Source: an uncultured Aquimarina sp.
GTDB lineage: Bacteria > Bacteroidota > Bacteroidia > Flavobacteriales > Flavobacteriaceae
Direction: 5' to 3'
DNA: 64,000 nt
Assembly: GCA_947498705.1 (NCBI GenBank)
Contig: CANMLW010000012.1
Coordinates: 62,001 to 126,000 of the forward strand
Within the stretch, counting starts at the first letter, position 1. Each line of letters begins with the position of its first letter. Below are positions 35,969 to 45,182 of this stretch, one piece after another. The position numbers and the translations under genes were made by a program. The notes under the pieces were generated by a model that was not told where the DNA came from, made no database searches, and was given only the letters and a program-made list of their open reading frames with translations.

Positions 35969-37010
35969 TCTTCTTATGATCGTAATTTACTATAAACTTA
36001 TTTAATTCAATCAATGCTAAAACAAAAAATAAAAACACAATGAATACTAAGGGTACCAATATGATTTTTTTCCTTAAGAAATCGTTGGCAAGCGCTCCTT
36101 TAAAAGGAAACTCTGAAATAATATTTATGGTGTTTTTTGTATTTGCCTTTTCATTATTAATTTCTACTCTTTCATCTTTAAGTTTTCTTGCCTGTTTTAG
36201 CAATTCTATTTCTACTTGGTTTTCTATCTGGTTTTCTGCTAAATTAATATTTGTTACACCTTCTGGCTTTTGTGCTTCTAAGATTTTAATTTTTTTGTAA
36301 AACTCCTGTAGTTTTAGAATTTCTTTTTGCTGTTGTGTAACTACAGAATCTTTCACCGCTATGTTACGGTCATTTATTTCTTTTTGTAGTGTAAAATACT
36401 CGTTATTTTCTATAGATTTTACAATTGCTTTTTGGCATTTCTTTGCTATTTCTGGTAATGCCGCTTCTATTTCTATTTTATGAAATTTTGCATTTATATC
36501 ATTAAAGTTTTCTAAGTAATCCTTATAATCTACTTGTTTTTGAGAAATTGAGTCTAATTCACTTATAAATTCACTAAACTGCTTGATTCGCTGTGTTTTA
36601 TCAGAAAATGATTCAATTTTTATACCATTAATATGTTTAGCATCTTCTTCACTAATCTTAAAAGCTTCTGCCAAAGCTATGTTTTCTTTCTGCCTGGCTA
36701 ACTGATTATAAAACTCTATGTTATTATACAATTGTTGAACGCTATTAAAATTTGGCTCTATGATCATAGAAGATCTATACACAGGAGATGTCTTACTATC
36801 CAAATATGATCCTAGTATAACACCTATGACCATAGTAACAATAAATTTCACAAAATGTACTCTTATAAACTTAAGAAACAGCATTATTACATGAAAAATA
36901 CGTTTAAAAATGTTTTCGATAAACCGATAAACCTTTTGCACAACCCCTCCTAACAGTACAAATAACTCCCTTAGATCAATTTCTTGTGATGTGTTCTGTT
37001 TTGTTTCCAT
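35958..37010 (-). CDS. Wzz-like chain-length protein without kinase domain
   Basis: This 350-residue inner-membrane protein has an N-terminal segment beginning METKQNTSQEIDLRELFVLL, a membrane span at about 53-70, a long periplasmic coiled-coil region and a second span near 315-337. This is the layout of Wzz/polysaccharide co-polymerases, which set glycan length. There is no C-terminal tyrosine-kinase domain. It resembles the protein at 40857-41858 in its EIDL..F start and topology, so the two are probably paralogues. Confidence 0.78.
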   Translation of the reverse strand: METKQNTSQEIDLRELFVLLGGVVQKVYRFIENIFKRIFHVIMLFLKFIRVHFVKFIVTMVIGVILGSYLDSKTSPVYRSSMIIEPNFNSVQQLYNNIEFYNQLARQKENIALAEAFKISEEDAKHINGIKIESFSDKTQRIKQFSEFISELDSISQKQVDYKDYLENFNDINAKFHKIEIEAALPEIAKKCQKAIVKSIENNEYFTLQKEINDRNIAVKDSVVTQQQKEILKLQEFYKKIKILEAQKPEGVTNINLAENQIENQVEIELLKQARKLKDERVEINNEKANTKNTINIISEFPFKGALANDFLRKKIILVPLVFIVFLFFVLALIELNKFIVNYDHKKIEI

Positions 37011-37239
37011 AAACCAATTTTAATGTACAAGAGCAAGATGCCCCTTTAATCAATAAACTTATTACAATGATTTAAACATGTCAAAATCAAACAAACAACA
37101 CAATAGCACGAATATGCTTTATGAGCTTTTTGAATTTGATGTTGAAATACAAATTGGTCTAAGGGTAGGATACACCAATCGTTACATACCTATATAGTAT
37201 TTCTAAAATGGGTAGAATGTTTCTTTTCAGAAACGGAAG

Positions 37240-37247
37240 CAAACTTA
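37240..37247 (-). promoter_or_regulatory. Possible internal promoter -7 element before the second Wzz-like gene
   Basis: The minus strand reads TAAGTTTG, fitting TAnnTTTG, within the 262-bp gap (37011-37272) after rfbC. It lies about 230 bp upstream of the Wzz-like start at 37010. No other signal was found in this gap. Confidence 0.3.
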
Positions 37248-37272
37248 TCAAAAAAAGTTAAGTCTGCAAATT

Positions 37273-37818
37273 TTATAATTTTAATTTTTTCAGAAAAGGT
37301 AATTCTTTATCCTTTGAGGATAGTTGGATTTCAGAAACATCTAATTTCCAATCAATAGAAAGATCAGGATCATCATACCTGATACCAGATTCTGATTCTT
37401 TATGATAATAATTATCACATTTATATGCAAAGATTGCGTTTTTGCTTAATGTAATATATCCATGTGCAAATCCTCTTGGAACAAATAATTGGGTGTTGTT
37501 TTTATCATTTAACACAATAGAAAAATGCTTTCTAAACGTTTTGGAACCAGGTCTTAGATCTACTACTACATCCAGTACTTCTCCCTGAATAACTCTAACT
37601 AATTTAGCCTGAGCATATTCTCCTGTTTGAAAATGAAGACCTCTAAGCACTCCTCGTCGTGATGCTGATTGATTATCCTGTACAAAATGAATTTTTAACC
37701 CAGAAACTTCTTCAAAAACTTTCTTAGTAAAGCTTTCAAAAAATGCTCCTCTATCGTCTCTAAATATTCTAGGTTCTATACTAAAACAATCCTGTAATGG
37801 GGTCTGTGTAATTTTCAA
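37273..37818 (-). CDS. rfbC: dTDP-4-dehydrorhamnose 3,5-epimerase
   Basis: This 181-residue cupin-fold enzyme shows FVQDNQSASRRGVLRGLHFQ, with the catalytic His in GLHFQ, and VPRGFAHGYITLS. It carries out the third step of dTDP-L-rhamnose synthesis. Length is normal for RfbC. It follows rfbA by 59 bp and ends a block rfbB-rfbA-rfbC. Confidence 0.96.
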   Translation of the reverse strand: MKITQTPLQDCFSIEPRIFRDDRGAFFESFTKKVFEEVSGLKIHFVQDNQSASRRGVLRGLHFQTGEYAQAKLVRVIQGEVLDVVVDLRPGSKTFRKHFSIVLNDKNNTQLFVPRGFAHGYITLSKNAIFAYKCDNYYHKESESGIRYDDPDLSIDWKLDVSEIQLSSKDKELPFLKKLKL

Positions 37819-37877
37819 TTTGTGTGTGATTTATTTTAGGGGCTTACTTTTCTTAACGTATATAAAAATAGCTCGAT

Positions 37878-38735
37878 TTAGTCTAAACGGAGTAAATACT
37901 CTCCGTACCCACTCTTTAGCAATGGTTTTGCCAACTCTTGAAGTTGTTTTTTATCAATAAACGCTTTTTTATAAGCTATTTCTTCTATAGCACCTATTTT
38001 CAGTCCTTGTCTTTCCTCTATAACCTGTACAAACTGCCCTGCTTGCATTAATGAATTAAAGGTTCCTGTGTCTAACCAAGCTGTTCCTTTGTCTAGAATA
38101 CTTACTTTTAGTTTTCCTTGTTTAAGGTACGCATTGTTGACGTCTGTAATTTCTAATTCGCCGCGTTTACTTGGCTTAATAGATTTTGCAATTCCTACTA
38201 CTTCATTGTCATAAAAATAAATCCCAGGTACGGCATAATTTGATTTTGGCACAGTGGGCTTTTCTTCAATAGAAATTGCTTTTCCGTCGGCATCAAATTC
38301 TACTACTCCATATCGTTCGGGATCCTGGACATGATAGGCATATATAATCCCTCCTTCGGGGTCATTATTTCCTTCTAAAAGGCCTTCTAACCCAGATCCA
38401 TAAAATATATTATCTCCCAAGATCAAAGCTACCTTATCATTTCCTATAAATTCTTCTCCAATAATAAAAGCTTCAGCCAATCCATTGGGTTGATCCTGTA
38501 CTGCATATTCAAACCGACAACCGTATTTTATACCATTGCCTAAAAGCTTTTCAAATAAAGGTAAATCTTGTGGAGTTGAGATAATTAGTATTTCATTAAT
38601 TCCTGCAGATATTAATGTAGAAAGTGGGTAATAAATCATGGGTTTATCATACACTGGCATCAATTGCTTACTAATAGCCAATGTAAGTGGGTGCAATCTT
38701 GTGCCCGATCCTCCTGCTAATATGATTCCTTTCAT
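37878..38735 (-). CDS. rfbA: Glucose-1-phosphate thymidylyltransferase
   Basis: This 285-residue enzyme makes dTDP-glucose from dTTP and glucose-1-phosphate. The nucleotidyltransferase motif [20 protein letters not shown] is at the N-terminus, followed by LGDNIFYG and [10 protein letters not shown]. Length and order are standard for RmlA. It lies 84 bp after rfbB. Confidence 0.97.
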   Translation of the reverse strand: MKGIILAGGSGTRLHPLTLAISKQLMPVYDKPMIYYPLSTLISAGINEILIISTPQDLPLFEKLLGNGIKYGCRFEYAVQDQPNGLAEAFIIGEEFIGNDKVALILGDNIFYGSGLEGLLEGNNDPEGGIIYAYHVQDPERYGVVEFDADGKAISIEEKPTVPKSNYAVPGIYFYDNEVVGIAKSIKPSKRGELEITDVNNAYLKQGKLKVSILDKGTAWLDTGTFNSLMQAGQFVQVIEERQGLKIGAIEEIAYKKAFIDKKQLQELAKPLLKSGYGEYLLRLD

Positions 38736-38819
38736 CTCTTAATTTTTGTCTGAGGTCAGATATGTTTAATTAGTATTTTTAAGCATATTTCTTATAGACT
38801 AAGACTTTGATCTTATAAC

Positions 38820-39845
38820 CTAAATCTTTGGACTTATTGAATATTTTTTCAAATACCATTCGATGGTTTTCTTAATTCCTGTTTCAAAATTTTCTTCTGC
38901 ATTCCACCCAAGTTTGTTTTCTATTTTTGAAGCGTCGATTGCATATCTAAAATCGTGACCTGGTCTATCTGTAACAAAAGTAATAAGATCCTGATACGAT
39001 TCATTATTTTCTCTGGGAACTAATGTATCCAGAATTTTACAGATAGTAATGGCTATATATATATTTTCTCTTTCGTTTTTTCCTCCAATATTATAGGTTT
39101 CTCCTAATTTCCCTGTCTGAAGTGCCAATTCTATTCCTTTGCAATGATCTAACACATATAACCAGTCACGTATATTTTTTCCATCTCCATATATAGGTAT
39201 ATTCTCTTGAGCCAATGCTTTTCTTATTATTGTCGGAATCAACTTTTCTTCATGTTGTCTGGGACCATAATTATTCGAGCAATTTGTAGTCACAACTGGT
39301 AATCCATACGTATGAAAATAACTTCTTACCAGCATATCTGAAGAAGCTTTTGAGGCGCTATAAGGACTGTTAGGCGCATAAGGAGTTGACTCTGTAAACA
39401 AACCATTTTTACCCAATGTGCCATATACCTCATCGGTAGAAATATGTAAAAAACGTGCTTGTTCGAACCCAGCATTTATTTGATTTGGAGCACTCATCCA
39501 GGTTTGATAAGCTGTTTGAAGCAAATTAAAAGTTCCTGAGATATTGGTGTCAATAAAAGCTTTTGGACCTGTAATAGAATTGTCTACATGAGATTCTGCT
39601 GCAAAATGAACAACTGTATCAATCTTTTGTTCTAAAAATATTTTTTTGAGTAAATCACGATCACAGATATCTCCTTTAATAAAGGTATAGTTCCCACTAT
39701 CAACAACATCAATATTAGCTAGGTCACCGGCATACGTTAGTTTATCCAAATTAGTAATTTGATAACCAGAGTTATCTGAAATATAGTTTATAAAATTAGA
39801 TCCTATAAATCCCGCTCCTCCAGTTATTAATATTTTTTTTTGCAT
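38820..39845 (-). CDS. rfbB: dTDP-glucose 4,6-dehydratase
   Basis: This 341-residue extended short-chain dehydrogenase has TGGAGFIGSNF at the N-terminus, ISTDEVYGTLG and the YSASKASSDMLV catalytic segment. It converts dTDP-glucose to the 4-keto-6-deoxy intermediate. It starts only 2 bp after the stop of manA, so the two are one transcript. Confidence 0.97.
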   Translation of the reverse strand: MQKKILITGGAGFIGSNFINYISDNSGYQITNLDKLTYAGDLANIDVVDSGNYTFIKGDICDRDLLKKIFLEQKIDTVVHFAAESHVDNSITGPKAFIDTNISGTFNLLQTAYQTWMSAPNQINAGFEQARFLHISTDEVYGTLGKNGLFTESTPYAPNSPYSASKASSDMLVRSYFHTYGLPVVTTNCSNNYGPRQHEEKLIPTIIRKALAQENIPIYGDGKNIRDWLYVLDHCKGIELALQTGKLGETYNIGGKNERENIYIAITICKILDTLVPRENNESYQDLITFVTDRPGHDFRYAIDASKIENKLGWNAEENFETGIKKTIEWYLKKYSISPKI

Positions 39846-39847
39846 TA

Positions 39848-40822
39848 CTATTTGATATAGACTTCTAAAAATTGCACCCCCTCTGTATCACCGACAATCG
39901 TGATATTATTAATTTTTGCAGGAATCAAAACGGTTTCACCAAATGCAACTTCGAGAGAAAAATCATTATTGATTATTGTACCTTCTCCCTGGATACACAT
40001 CAAAATTTTAAATGAGTCTAGATGGCTATAGTCTCTTTCCAGAGATGCCGTGACTTCTAAAAATCCTGTAGTAAAGTAAGGTGATGATATAATATTGTTA
40101 ATCTGATTTTCTCTTCTGTCATAGCTCAATCTAAACGACTTATCTGCATTATAATCCAAAGCATCCAAAGCTTGTTCTGTATGTAATTCTCGTTGATTGC
40201 CCTGATTATCTTTTCTGTCCCAATCATATACTCTATAAGTAATATCAGAAGTTTGCTGAATTTCTGCAATAAGAGATCCTGCTCCTATAGCGTGGATTGT
40301 TCCTGCTTTTATAAAATAACTATCTCCTTTTGATATATTTTCAAAATTTAGCAATTCTGTTATCTTACCTCTTTTTAGATAAGATTCATACTCTTCTTTG
40401 TTGGTTTCGTTGTTAAATCCAACAATCAGTTTTGCATCTTCATCGGCTTGTACAACATACCACATTTCTGTCTTACCAAAAGAATTATGTCTACTTTTTG
40501 CCAGGTCATCATTTGGATGTAACTGAACCGATAAATCTTGTTTTGCATCAATGAATTTAATCAATAAAGGAAACTGATCTCCAAATTGTTGATATACCTT
40601 TTCTCCTACTATTTCGGCCTGATATTCTTCTATAAGAGTATCTAGTTTTTTTCCTTTAAGATTTCCGTTAGAAATTATAGATATATCACTACCAACAGTT
40701 GATATTTCCCAACTCTCACCAATACTATCTCCCGATGTAGGCTTATTAAGTACAGTTTCTAATTTATTTCCTCCCCAAATTTTTTCTTTTAAAATGGGTT
40801 GGAATTTTAAAGGGTATAACAT
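39848..40822 (-). CDS. manA: Mannose-6-phosphate isomerase, class I
   Basis: This 324-residue cupin enzyme interconverts fructose-6-phosphate and mannose-6-phosphate. The metal-binding set is visible as SVQLHPNDDLA, then KTEMWYV and GTIHAIG. It is the short bacterial class I form. Placement next to the rhamnose genes suggests that mannose or a mannose-derived sugar is used in the polysaccharide, though no manC or gmd lies in the window. Confidence 0.93.
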   Translation of the reverse strand: MLYPLKFQPILKEKIWGGNKLETVLNKPTSGDSIGESWEISTVGSDISIISNGNLKGKKLDTLIEEYQAEIVGEKVYQQFGDQFPLLIKFIDAKQDLSVQLHPNDDLAKSRHNSFGKTEMWYVVQADEDAKLIVGFNNETNKEEYESYLKRGKITELLNFENISKGDSYFIKAGTIHAIGAGSLIAEIQQTSDITYRVYDWDRKDNQGNQRELHTEQALDALDYNADKSFRLSYDRRENQINNIISSPYFTTGFLEVTASLERDYSHLDSFKILMCIQGEGTIINNDFSLEVAFGETVLIPAKINNITIVGDTEGVQFLEVYIK

Positions 40823-40856
40823 TTCTTTTATTTATTAAATCTTTAAAAGTAGTAAA

Positions 40857-41858
40857 CTATTGTTCTTCGTTTACAAAATTAAGCACCTCTCTTGACACGT
40901 ATCTAACCAAAAACACCAACAAAGCAAGCCCAACAAGTACAATTGGTAGTATCACTATAAATCTATAAATAAGTCTTTTTTTAACCGAAATACTTTCGCC
41001 ATAATCTACGATTGATATAATTTCATTATCCAATTCAATAGCTCTTTCTCGTTTATTGATTGATTCGATTAATGTTTTTTTCTGTTGTAATAAAGAAGCT
41101 ACAGCAGTAGGTATTTCATCCTTAGTATTCCTATATATAATAACTTCATTTTTTTCTCTGATAGGGTTTTTACTCAAATTATCTAAGTACTCATTTACAA
41201 AGTTTAATGTTCTCTTTTCCCTTTCTAAATTTTCTTGATTCTGCGTAATTACAAGGTTAATTTTCTTTTTGTAATAAGCATTAGACTTTAGAAACTCTAA
41301 TGTATAATCTATAATTTTAGAAGTTTCTTTACTAGCATTTCCAAAAACAAATACTAGTTTGTGATGTTTATAAAAATCTTTAAACTTATTATCCTCTAGT
41401 TTTCCTTCTTCATAAGCTTCCATTGCATCCTCAAAAAACTCCTTTTGGTCATAATGTCTTTCTACATATTCCAAAACATCATTTCCTTTAATCAATGGTT
41501 CTATGCGAACCCCTACAAGATTGTTGATCACACTTTGATCTATTCCTGCTTTTTTAAAGAAAAACCCCTCTTTAAAGTTTTCATCGAGATCTTCTACAAA
41601 ATCATATATATACTTTACACTTCTGTATTTAGGTTCAATAATAACCTCATGCATATAACCATCTGTTGTTCCTTTGTTCTTATCAATAAAATATCCCGAA
41701 ACAGCTCCTACAACAACTAAAATAATCAATAAAATTGCTTTTTTTATGAAAAAGGAAACAAGAGAGACTACTCCTTTTAAGAGTTTTCTAAATGCATTTT
41801 TAACCAAACCAAAAACTTGCATTAAATCTATTTCCTCGTTTGAATTTTCTTTATTCAT
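40857..41858 (-). CDS. Wzz-like chain-length protein without kinase domain
   Basis: This 333-residue protein starts MNKENSNEEIDLMQVFGLV, has a membrane span at about 40-58, a helical periplasmic domain and a second span at about 298-322, and ends in a short cytoplasmic tail. The layout fits a polysaccharide co-polymerase. It has no Walker motifs or Tyr-rich tail, so it is not a Wzc-type kinase. It lies 4 bp after the DUF6909-type gene and 34 bp before manA, tying that gene to the polysaccharide operon. Confidence 0.75.
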   Translation of the reverse strand: MNKENSNEEIDLMQVFGLVKNAFRKLLKGVVSLVSFFIKKAILLIILVVVGAVSGYFIDKNKGTTDGYMHEVIIEPKYRSVKYIYDFVEDLDENFKEGFFFKKAGIDQSVINNLVGVRIEPLIKGNDVLEYVERHYDQKEFFEDAMEAYEEGKLEDNKFKDFYKHHKLVFVFGNASKETSKIIDYTLEFLKSNAYYKKKINLVITQNQENLEREKRTLNFVNEYLDNLSKNPIREKNEVIIYRNTKDEIPTAVASLLQQKKTLIESINKRERAIELDNEIISIVDYGESISVKKRLIYRFIVILPIVLVGLALLVFLVRYVSREVLNFVNEEQ

Positions 41859-41862
41859 AAAT

Positions 41863-43575
41863 TTAGTGTCTTTCTTTAAATATTTGTTCTATTATTTTTT
41901 CTGTGATCAGGTAAGTTGGTTTTACGCCAGTAGTACCTAATCCTCCAGAAGCCAGAGTGCTTCCTGTTTCTAATGGATTATCAGATGCATAATATGCGTA
42001 TCTTACTTTTACATCTGGGCTTATACTTCCTCTTAGTTTAGAGGCAGATTGTATTGCTTTTTGATAATGCGCACCTTCCATTTCTAAACCAATGACATTC
42101 CAGGTAGAATCATGAAAGAACTTTAATATATCTCTGTTTTGTAATGACGTTCCTAGAACAGTGATCATAGCACCATCATAAATATCAATACCATTACCTT
42201 CTAATTCTTCTTTTATAAGTTGATTGTCAAATGGGTAATTATCTGCTGTTCCTTCAAAAACATGTGCAGACGGTATCATGATGTCACCTTTTCCTCCTTC
42301 TAATATACCAGCTTTACCCATTATAGAAATGGATTTTACATTGATATGGGTTTTAACACCTACGGTATTCATATAAGGTTTTAAAAGCTCATCCATCGTT
42401 TCATAAGCCTGCTCTCCAAACGCATAATCCATTACAATGATCACCGGTTTATCTCGCTCATCTACGTCTGCAATCTGATCGCTATAAATATTATCTACGT
42501 ATTTTGCTGTATCGAATAGTTGTACATTGATATTAGCGCCACTTTCGTCTTCGATATAGGTCATGCCATACTTTTGTGCTGTTTTTCGCACTTTTGCTCT
42601 TAGACGTTCATTTTTATCCTCGCTAAGTAACTCATAGATCTCAAAAACACTTTTATTTTTAAGTTCTGTTTTTAGGGCCGTTGGTACATATAGTGTATTC
42701 ATTACACTATGCATATTAGCACTAATAATATGAATTGGGCGATCGAGTAATTTGAGTTCTTCAAGTTTACTTTTTACCGTATTGGCCCATATTTCTCCAT
42801 GAATATGATGCCCTAGTCTTTCTCTTAACACCGGACTAAAAGAGACAAGCCTCTTATTGTCATGGACAGATTCATCGATTGCTAATTTACCCAACCAATA
42901 AATAATATCTAAAAACCGTTCCTTATTTTCTGGACAAGAAAAATCATTGTATACCGATGAAACTTCTTTAAAAGTTCTTCCTAGAATATTGGCTGTATGT
43001 GTTAGCGCAACTTCTCTTTCTGCTTTAGTAAGTTCTTCTTTAGAGGTAACTGCTTTTTCTAATTTTTCCCAGTCTCTTGTTACACTACCTTGTTCATTAA
43101 TTAAAACACGATTCATGATTTTGTGGGACTCTATGAATAAGAAGGTAAGATGAGTAAGAATATCATATATTTCTGATCGACCTCTAGTAATCTCGATATT
43201 CATCTGTTCCTCATCAATACGGTAGCAGTTTCTACGCCTTTTTGGAGGAACAATTGCCTTGAAATGAGAATCTTTATAACCTTCTTCACTTGTAAGATTG
43301 ATATATCTACATTCTTCTATACCAAATGGTAAACGATCGATTACATATAATAAACCATTCAGTTCTACTTTTTCTTCTGCTACAGATCCATAAATTTCTG
43401 GACAAAGAATTAACAATGCTTCCCGCAATGTGTCTCCAGAAACCCCCATGGGTTTATAAAAGCCTCTATTAAACAAATGTCGCATGGTAATATACATGCG
43501 CTCTATCGCACTAGAACTTTCTTGTGCTCTGGTTCTTCCTTGTCGTATTTGATTTGCCATAAATTTCTGTAACAA
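41863..43575 (-). CDS. DUF6909-type protein with nucleoside-phosphorylase-like C-terminus
   Basis: This 570-residue cytoplasmic protein resembles the Bacteroidota family I know as DUF6909; the assignment is from memory. The first 350 residues are mostly helical with no motif I can name. The C-terminal part recalls the nucleoside phosphorylase/MTA nucleosidase fold: GGKGDIMIPSAH, then GLEMEGAHYQKA with Glu498 in the EMEGA motif, then YYASDNP with Asp532 where the catalytic Asp of that family would fall. Enzyme activity is inference. The start may be the second Met (MANQIRQGRTRAQ, 43560). It lies 7 bp after the GH3-family gene. Confidence 0.7.
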   Translation of the reverse strand: MLQKFMANQIRQGRTRAQESSSAIERMYITMRHLFNRGFYKPMGVSGDTLREALLILCPEIYGSVAEEKVELNGLLYVIDRLPFGIEECRYINLTSEEGYKDSHFKAIVPPKRRRNCYRIDEEQMNIEITRGRSEIYDILTHLTFLFIESHKIMNRVLINEQGSVTRDWEKLEKAVTSKEELTKAEREVALTHTANILGRTFKEVSSVYNDFSCPENKERFLDIIYWLGKLAIDESVHDNKRLVSFSPVLRERLGHHIHGEIWANTVKSKLEELKLLDRPIHIISANMHSVMNTLYVPTALKTELKNKSVFEIYELLSEDKNERLRAKVRKTAQKYGMTYIEDESGANINVQLFDTAKYVDNIYSDQIADVDERDKPVIIVMDYAFGEQAYETMDELLKPYMNTVGVKTHINVKSISIMGKAGILEGGKGDIMIPSAHVFEGTADNYPFDNQLIKEELEGNGIDIYDGAMITVLGTSLQNRDILKFFHDSTWNVIGLEMEGAHYQKAIQSASKLRGSISPDVKVRYAYYASDNPLETGSTLASGGLGTTGVKPTYLITEKIIEQIFKERH

Positions 43576-43582
43576 ATATAAG

Positions 43583-45082
43583 TTATTTGTCTATCATAGT
43601 GGTGAGGGCATCGGCAATATTTCTATCATTAGAAAGTCTGGGTAATTTATTTTGTCCACCCAATTTTCCTATAGACTTCATATAATTTTTAAACCCGTCT
43701 TTAGGCACTCTGGTTATTTTTAATGTTTTCAAGATATTACCTTCTATCAAATCGTCATAATACGAATTTTGTTTCCTAAGTGAATTATCTATTTCCTTTA
43801 TTAATTGCTCGAGGTTATCTGGAGATTCTTTAAATTCTATAAACCATTCATGATATGGCAGTTCTCCATCATCTGGATTTACCTGTGGTGCAACAGTAAA
43901 ATCATTAATCAATATTCCTGTAGCTTCTGATGCCTCTTTTAATGCCTGATCTACTTCTTTACCTATCACATGTTCTCCAAAGGCCGAAATAAAATGTTTT
44001 ATTCTTCCTGATACTATAATTCTATAAGGATCGGTGCTTGTAAACATAACGGTATCTCCAACATTATAAGCCCAAAGCCCTGCATTGGTAGAAATTAGCA
44101 TTACATAATTAATTCCTTTTTCTATTTCACCTACCGTTAATCTTTTTGGGTTTTCTTCAAAAAATTCATCTGCCTTTACAAATTCATAGAAAATACCTGC
44201 ATCTAATTGCAGTAACATTCCTTTTTCATTTTGTTGGTCTTGAAATGCAAAAAAACCTTCAGAAGCCGGGTATAATTCTATTCCTGCTACTTTTCTGCCT
44301 ATTAATTTCTCGAATGTTTTTTTATAAGGTTCAAAATTCACTCCACCATAGATAAACAACTCGAACCCTTTAAAAAGCTCTCCTATAGTTTTATTGGTTT
44401 TGTGTTGCAATTTTTCGAAATACATCTGCACCCAAGGAGGTATCCCACTAATTACCGTCATATTTTGATTGACAGTTTCTTCTACAATAGCATCTACTTT
44501 TTGTTCCCAATCCTCTATACAGTTAGTTTCCCAACTTGGCATTCTATTTTTTTGAAGATACTTAGGTACATAATGCGCTACAATACCCGATAACCGACCT
44601 AATAGAATTCCGTTTTTTTGATCCATCTCAGGACTTCCCTGTAGAAATATCATTTTACCATCTACAAAATCTGTTTTTCCTGTCTCTTCGATATAACACA
44701 AGATTGCATTTCGTGCTGCTCTTATATGAAATGGCATAGATTCCTTAGTAAGTGGTATGTACTTTGCCCCGCTTGTGGTTCCAGAAGTTTTTGCAAAGTA
44801 TAGTGGTTTTCCTGGCCAAAGTATATCCTTTTCGCCTGCTACCGCTCTAGTAACATATTCTTTTAACGCTTCGTAATCTCGAATAGGTACTCGCTCAGAA
44901 AAATCAGAAAATGTTTTAATAGCTCTAAAATCGTGATCTTCACCAAATACTGTATTTTGAGCCGTTTTAATCAAATTCTTAAAAACTTGTTCCTGAGTTT
45001 TTACTGGATTTGAAGCCCATTTATTAATTTTTTTACGAATGCGTTTGGCAAATACTTTTGCACCTAATGTTTTTAGAGACAT
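43583..45082 (-). CDS. GH3 auxin-responsive-promoter family protein
   Basis: This 499-residue protein matches the GH3 family of acyl-adenylate-forming enzymes. The nucleotide motif is YFAKTSGTTSGAKYIPLT, followed by FIYGGVNFEPY and YPASEGFFAFQ. Plant GH3 proteins join amino acids to hormone acids through adenylates; bacterial members are widespread in Bacteroidota and their substrates are unknown. No signal peptide is present. It is followed within 7 bp by the DUF6909-type gene, so the two are probably functionally linked. Confidence 0.92.
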   Translation of the reverse strand: MSLKTLGAKVFAKRIRKKINKWASNPVKTQEQVFKNLIKTAQNTVFGEDHDFRAIKTFSDFSERVPIRDYEALKEYVTRAVAGEKDILWPGKPLYFAKTSGTTSGAKYIPLTKESMPFHIRAARNAILCYIEETGKTDFVDGKMIFLQGSPEMDQKNGILLGRLSGIVAHYVPKYLQKNRMPSWETNCIEDWEQKVDAIVEETVNQNMTVISGIPPWVQMYFEKLQHKTNKTIGELFKGFELFIYGGVNFEPYKKTFEKLIGRKVAGIELYPASEGFFAFQDQQNEKGMLLQLDAGIFYEFVKADEFFEENPKRLTVGEIEKGINYVMLISTNAGLWAYNVGDTVMFTSTDPYRIIVSGRIKHFISAFGEHVIGKEVDQALKEASEATGILINDFTVAPQVNPDDGELPYHEWFIEFKESPDNLEQLIKEIDNSLRKQNSYYDDLIEGNILKTLKITRVPKDGFKNYMKSIGKLGGQNKLPRLSNDRNIADALTTMIDK

Positions 45083-45182
45083 CTATTTAATTTCTGGTTT
45101 AATCAAGATCGTATTCGAAGTTTTTTTGGTATCCAAACTAGAGAAAATTTGTGTCAATTTCCTATTAACACATTACAATATA

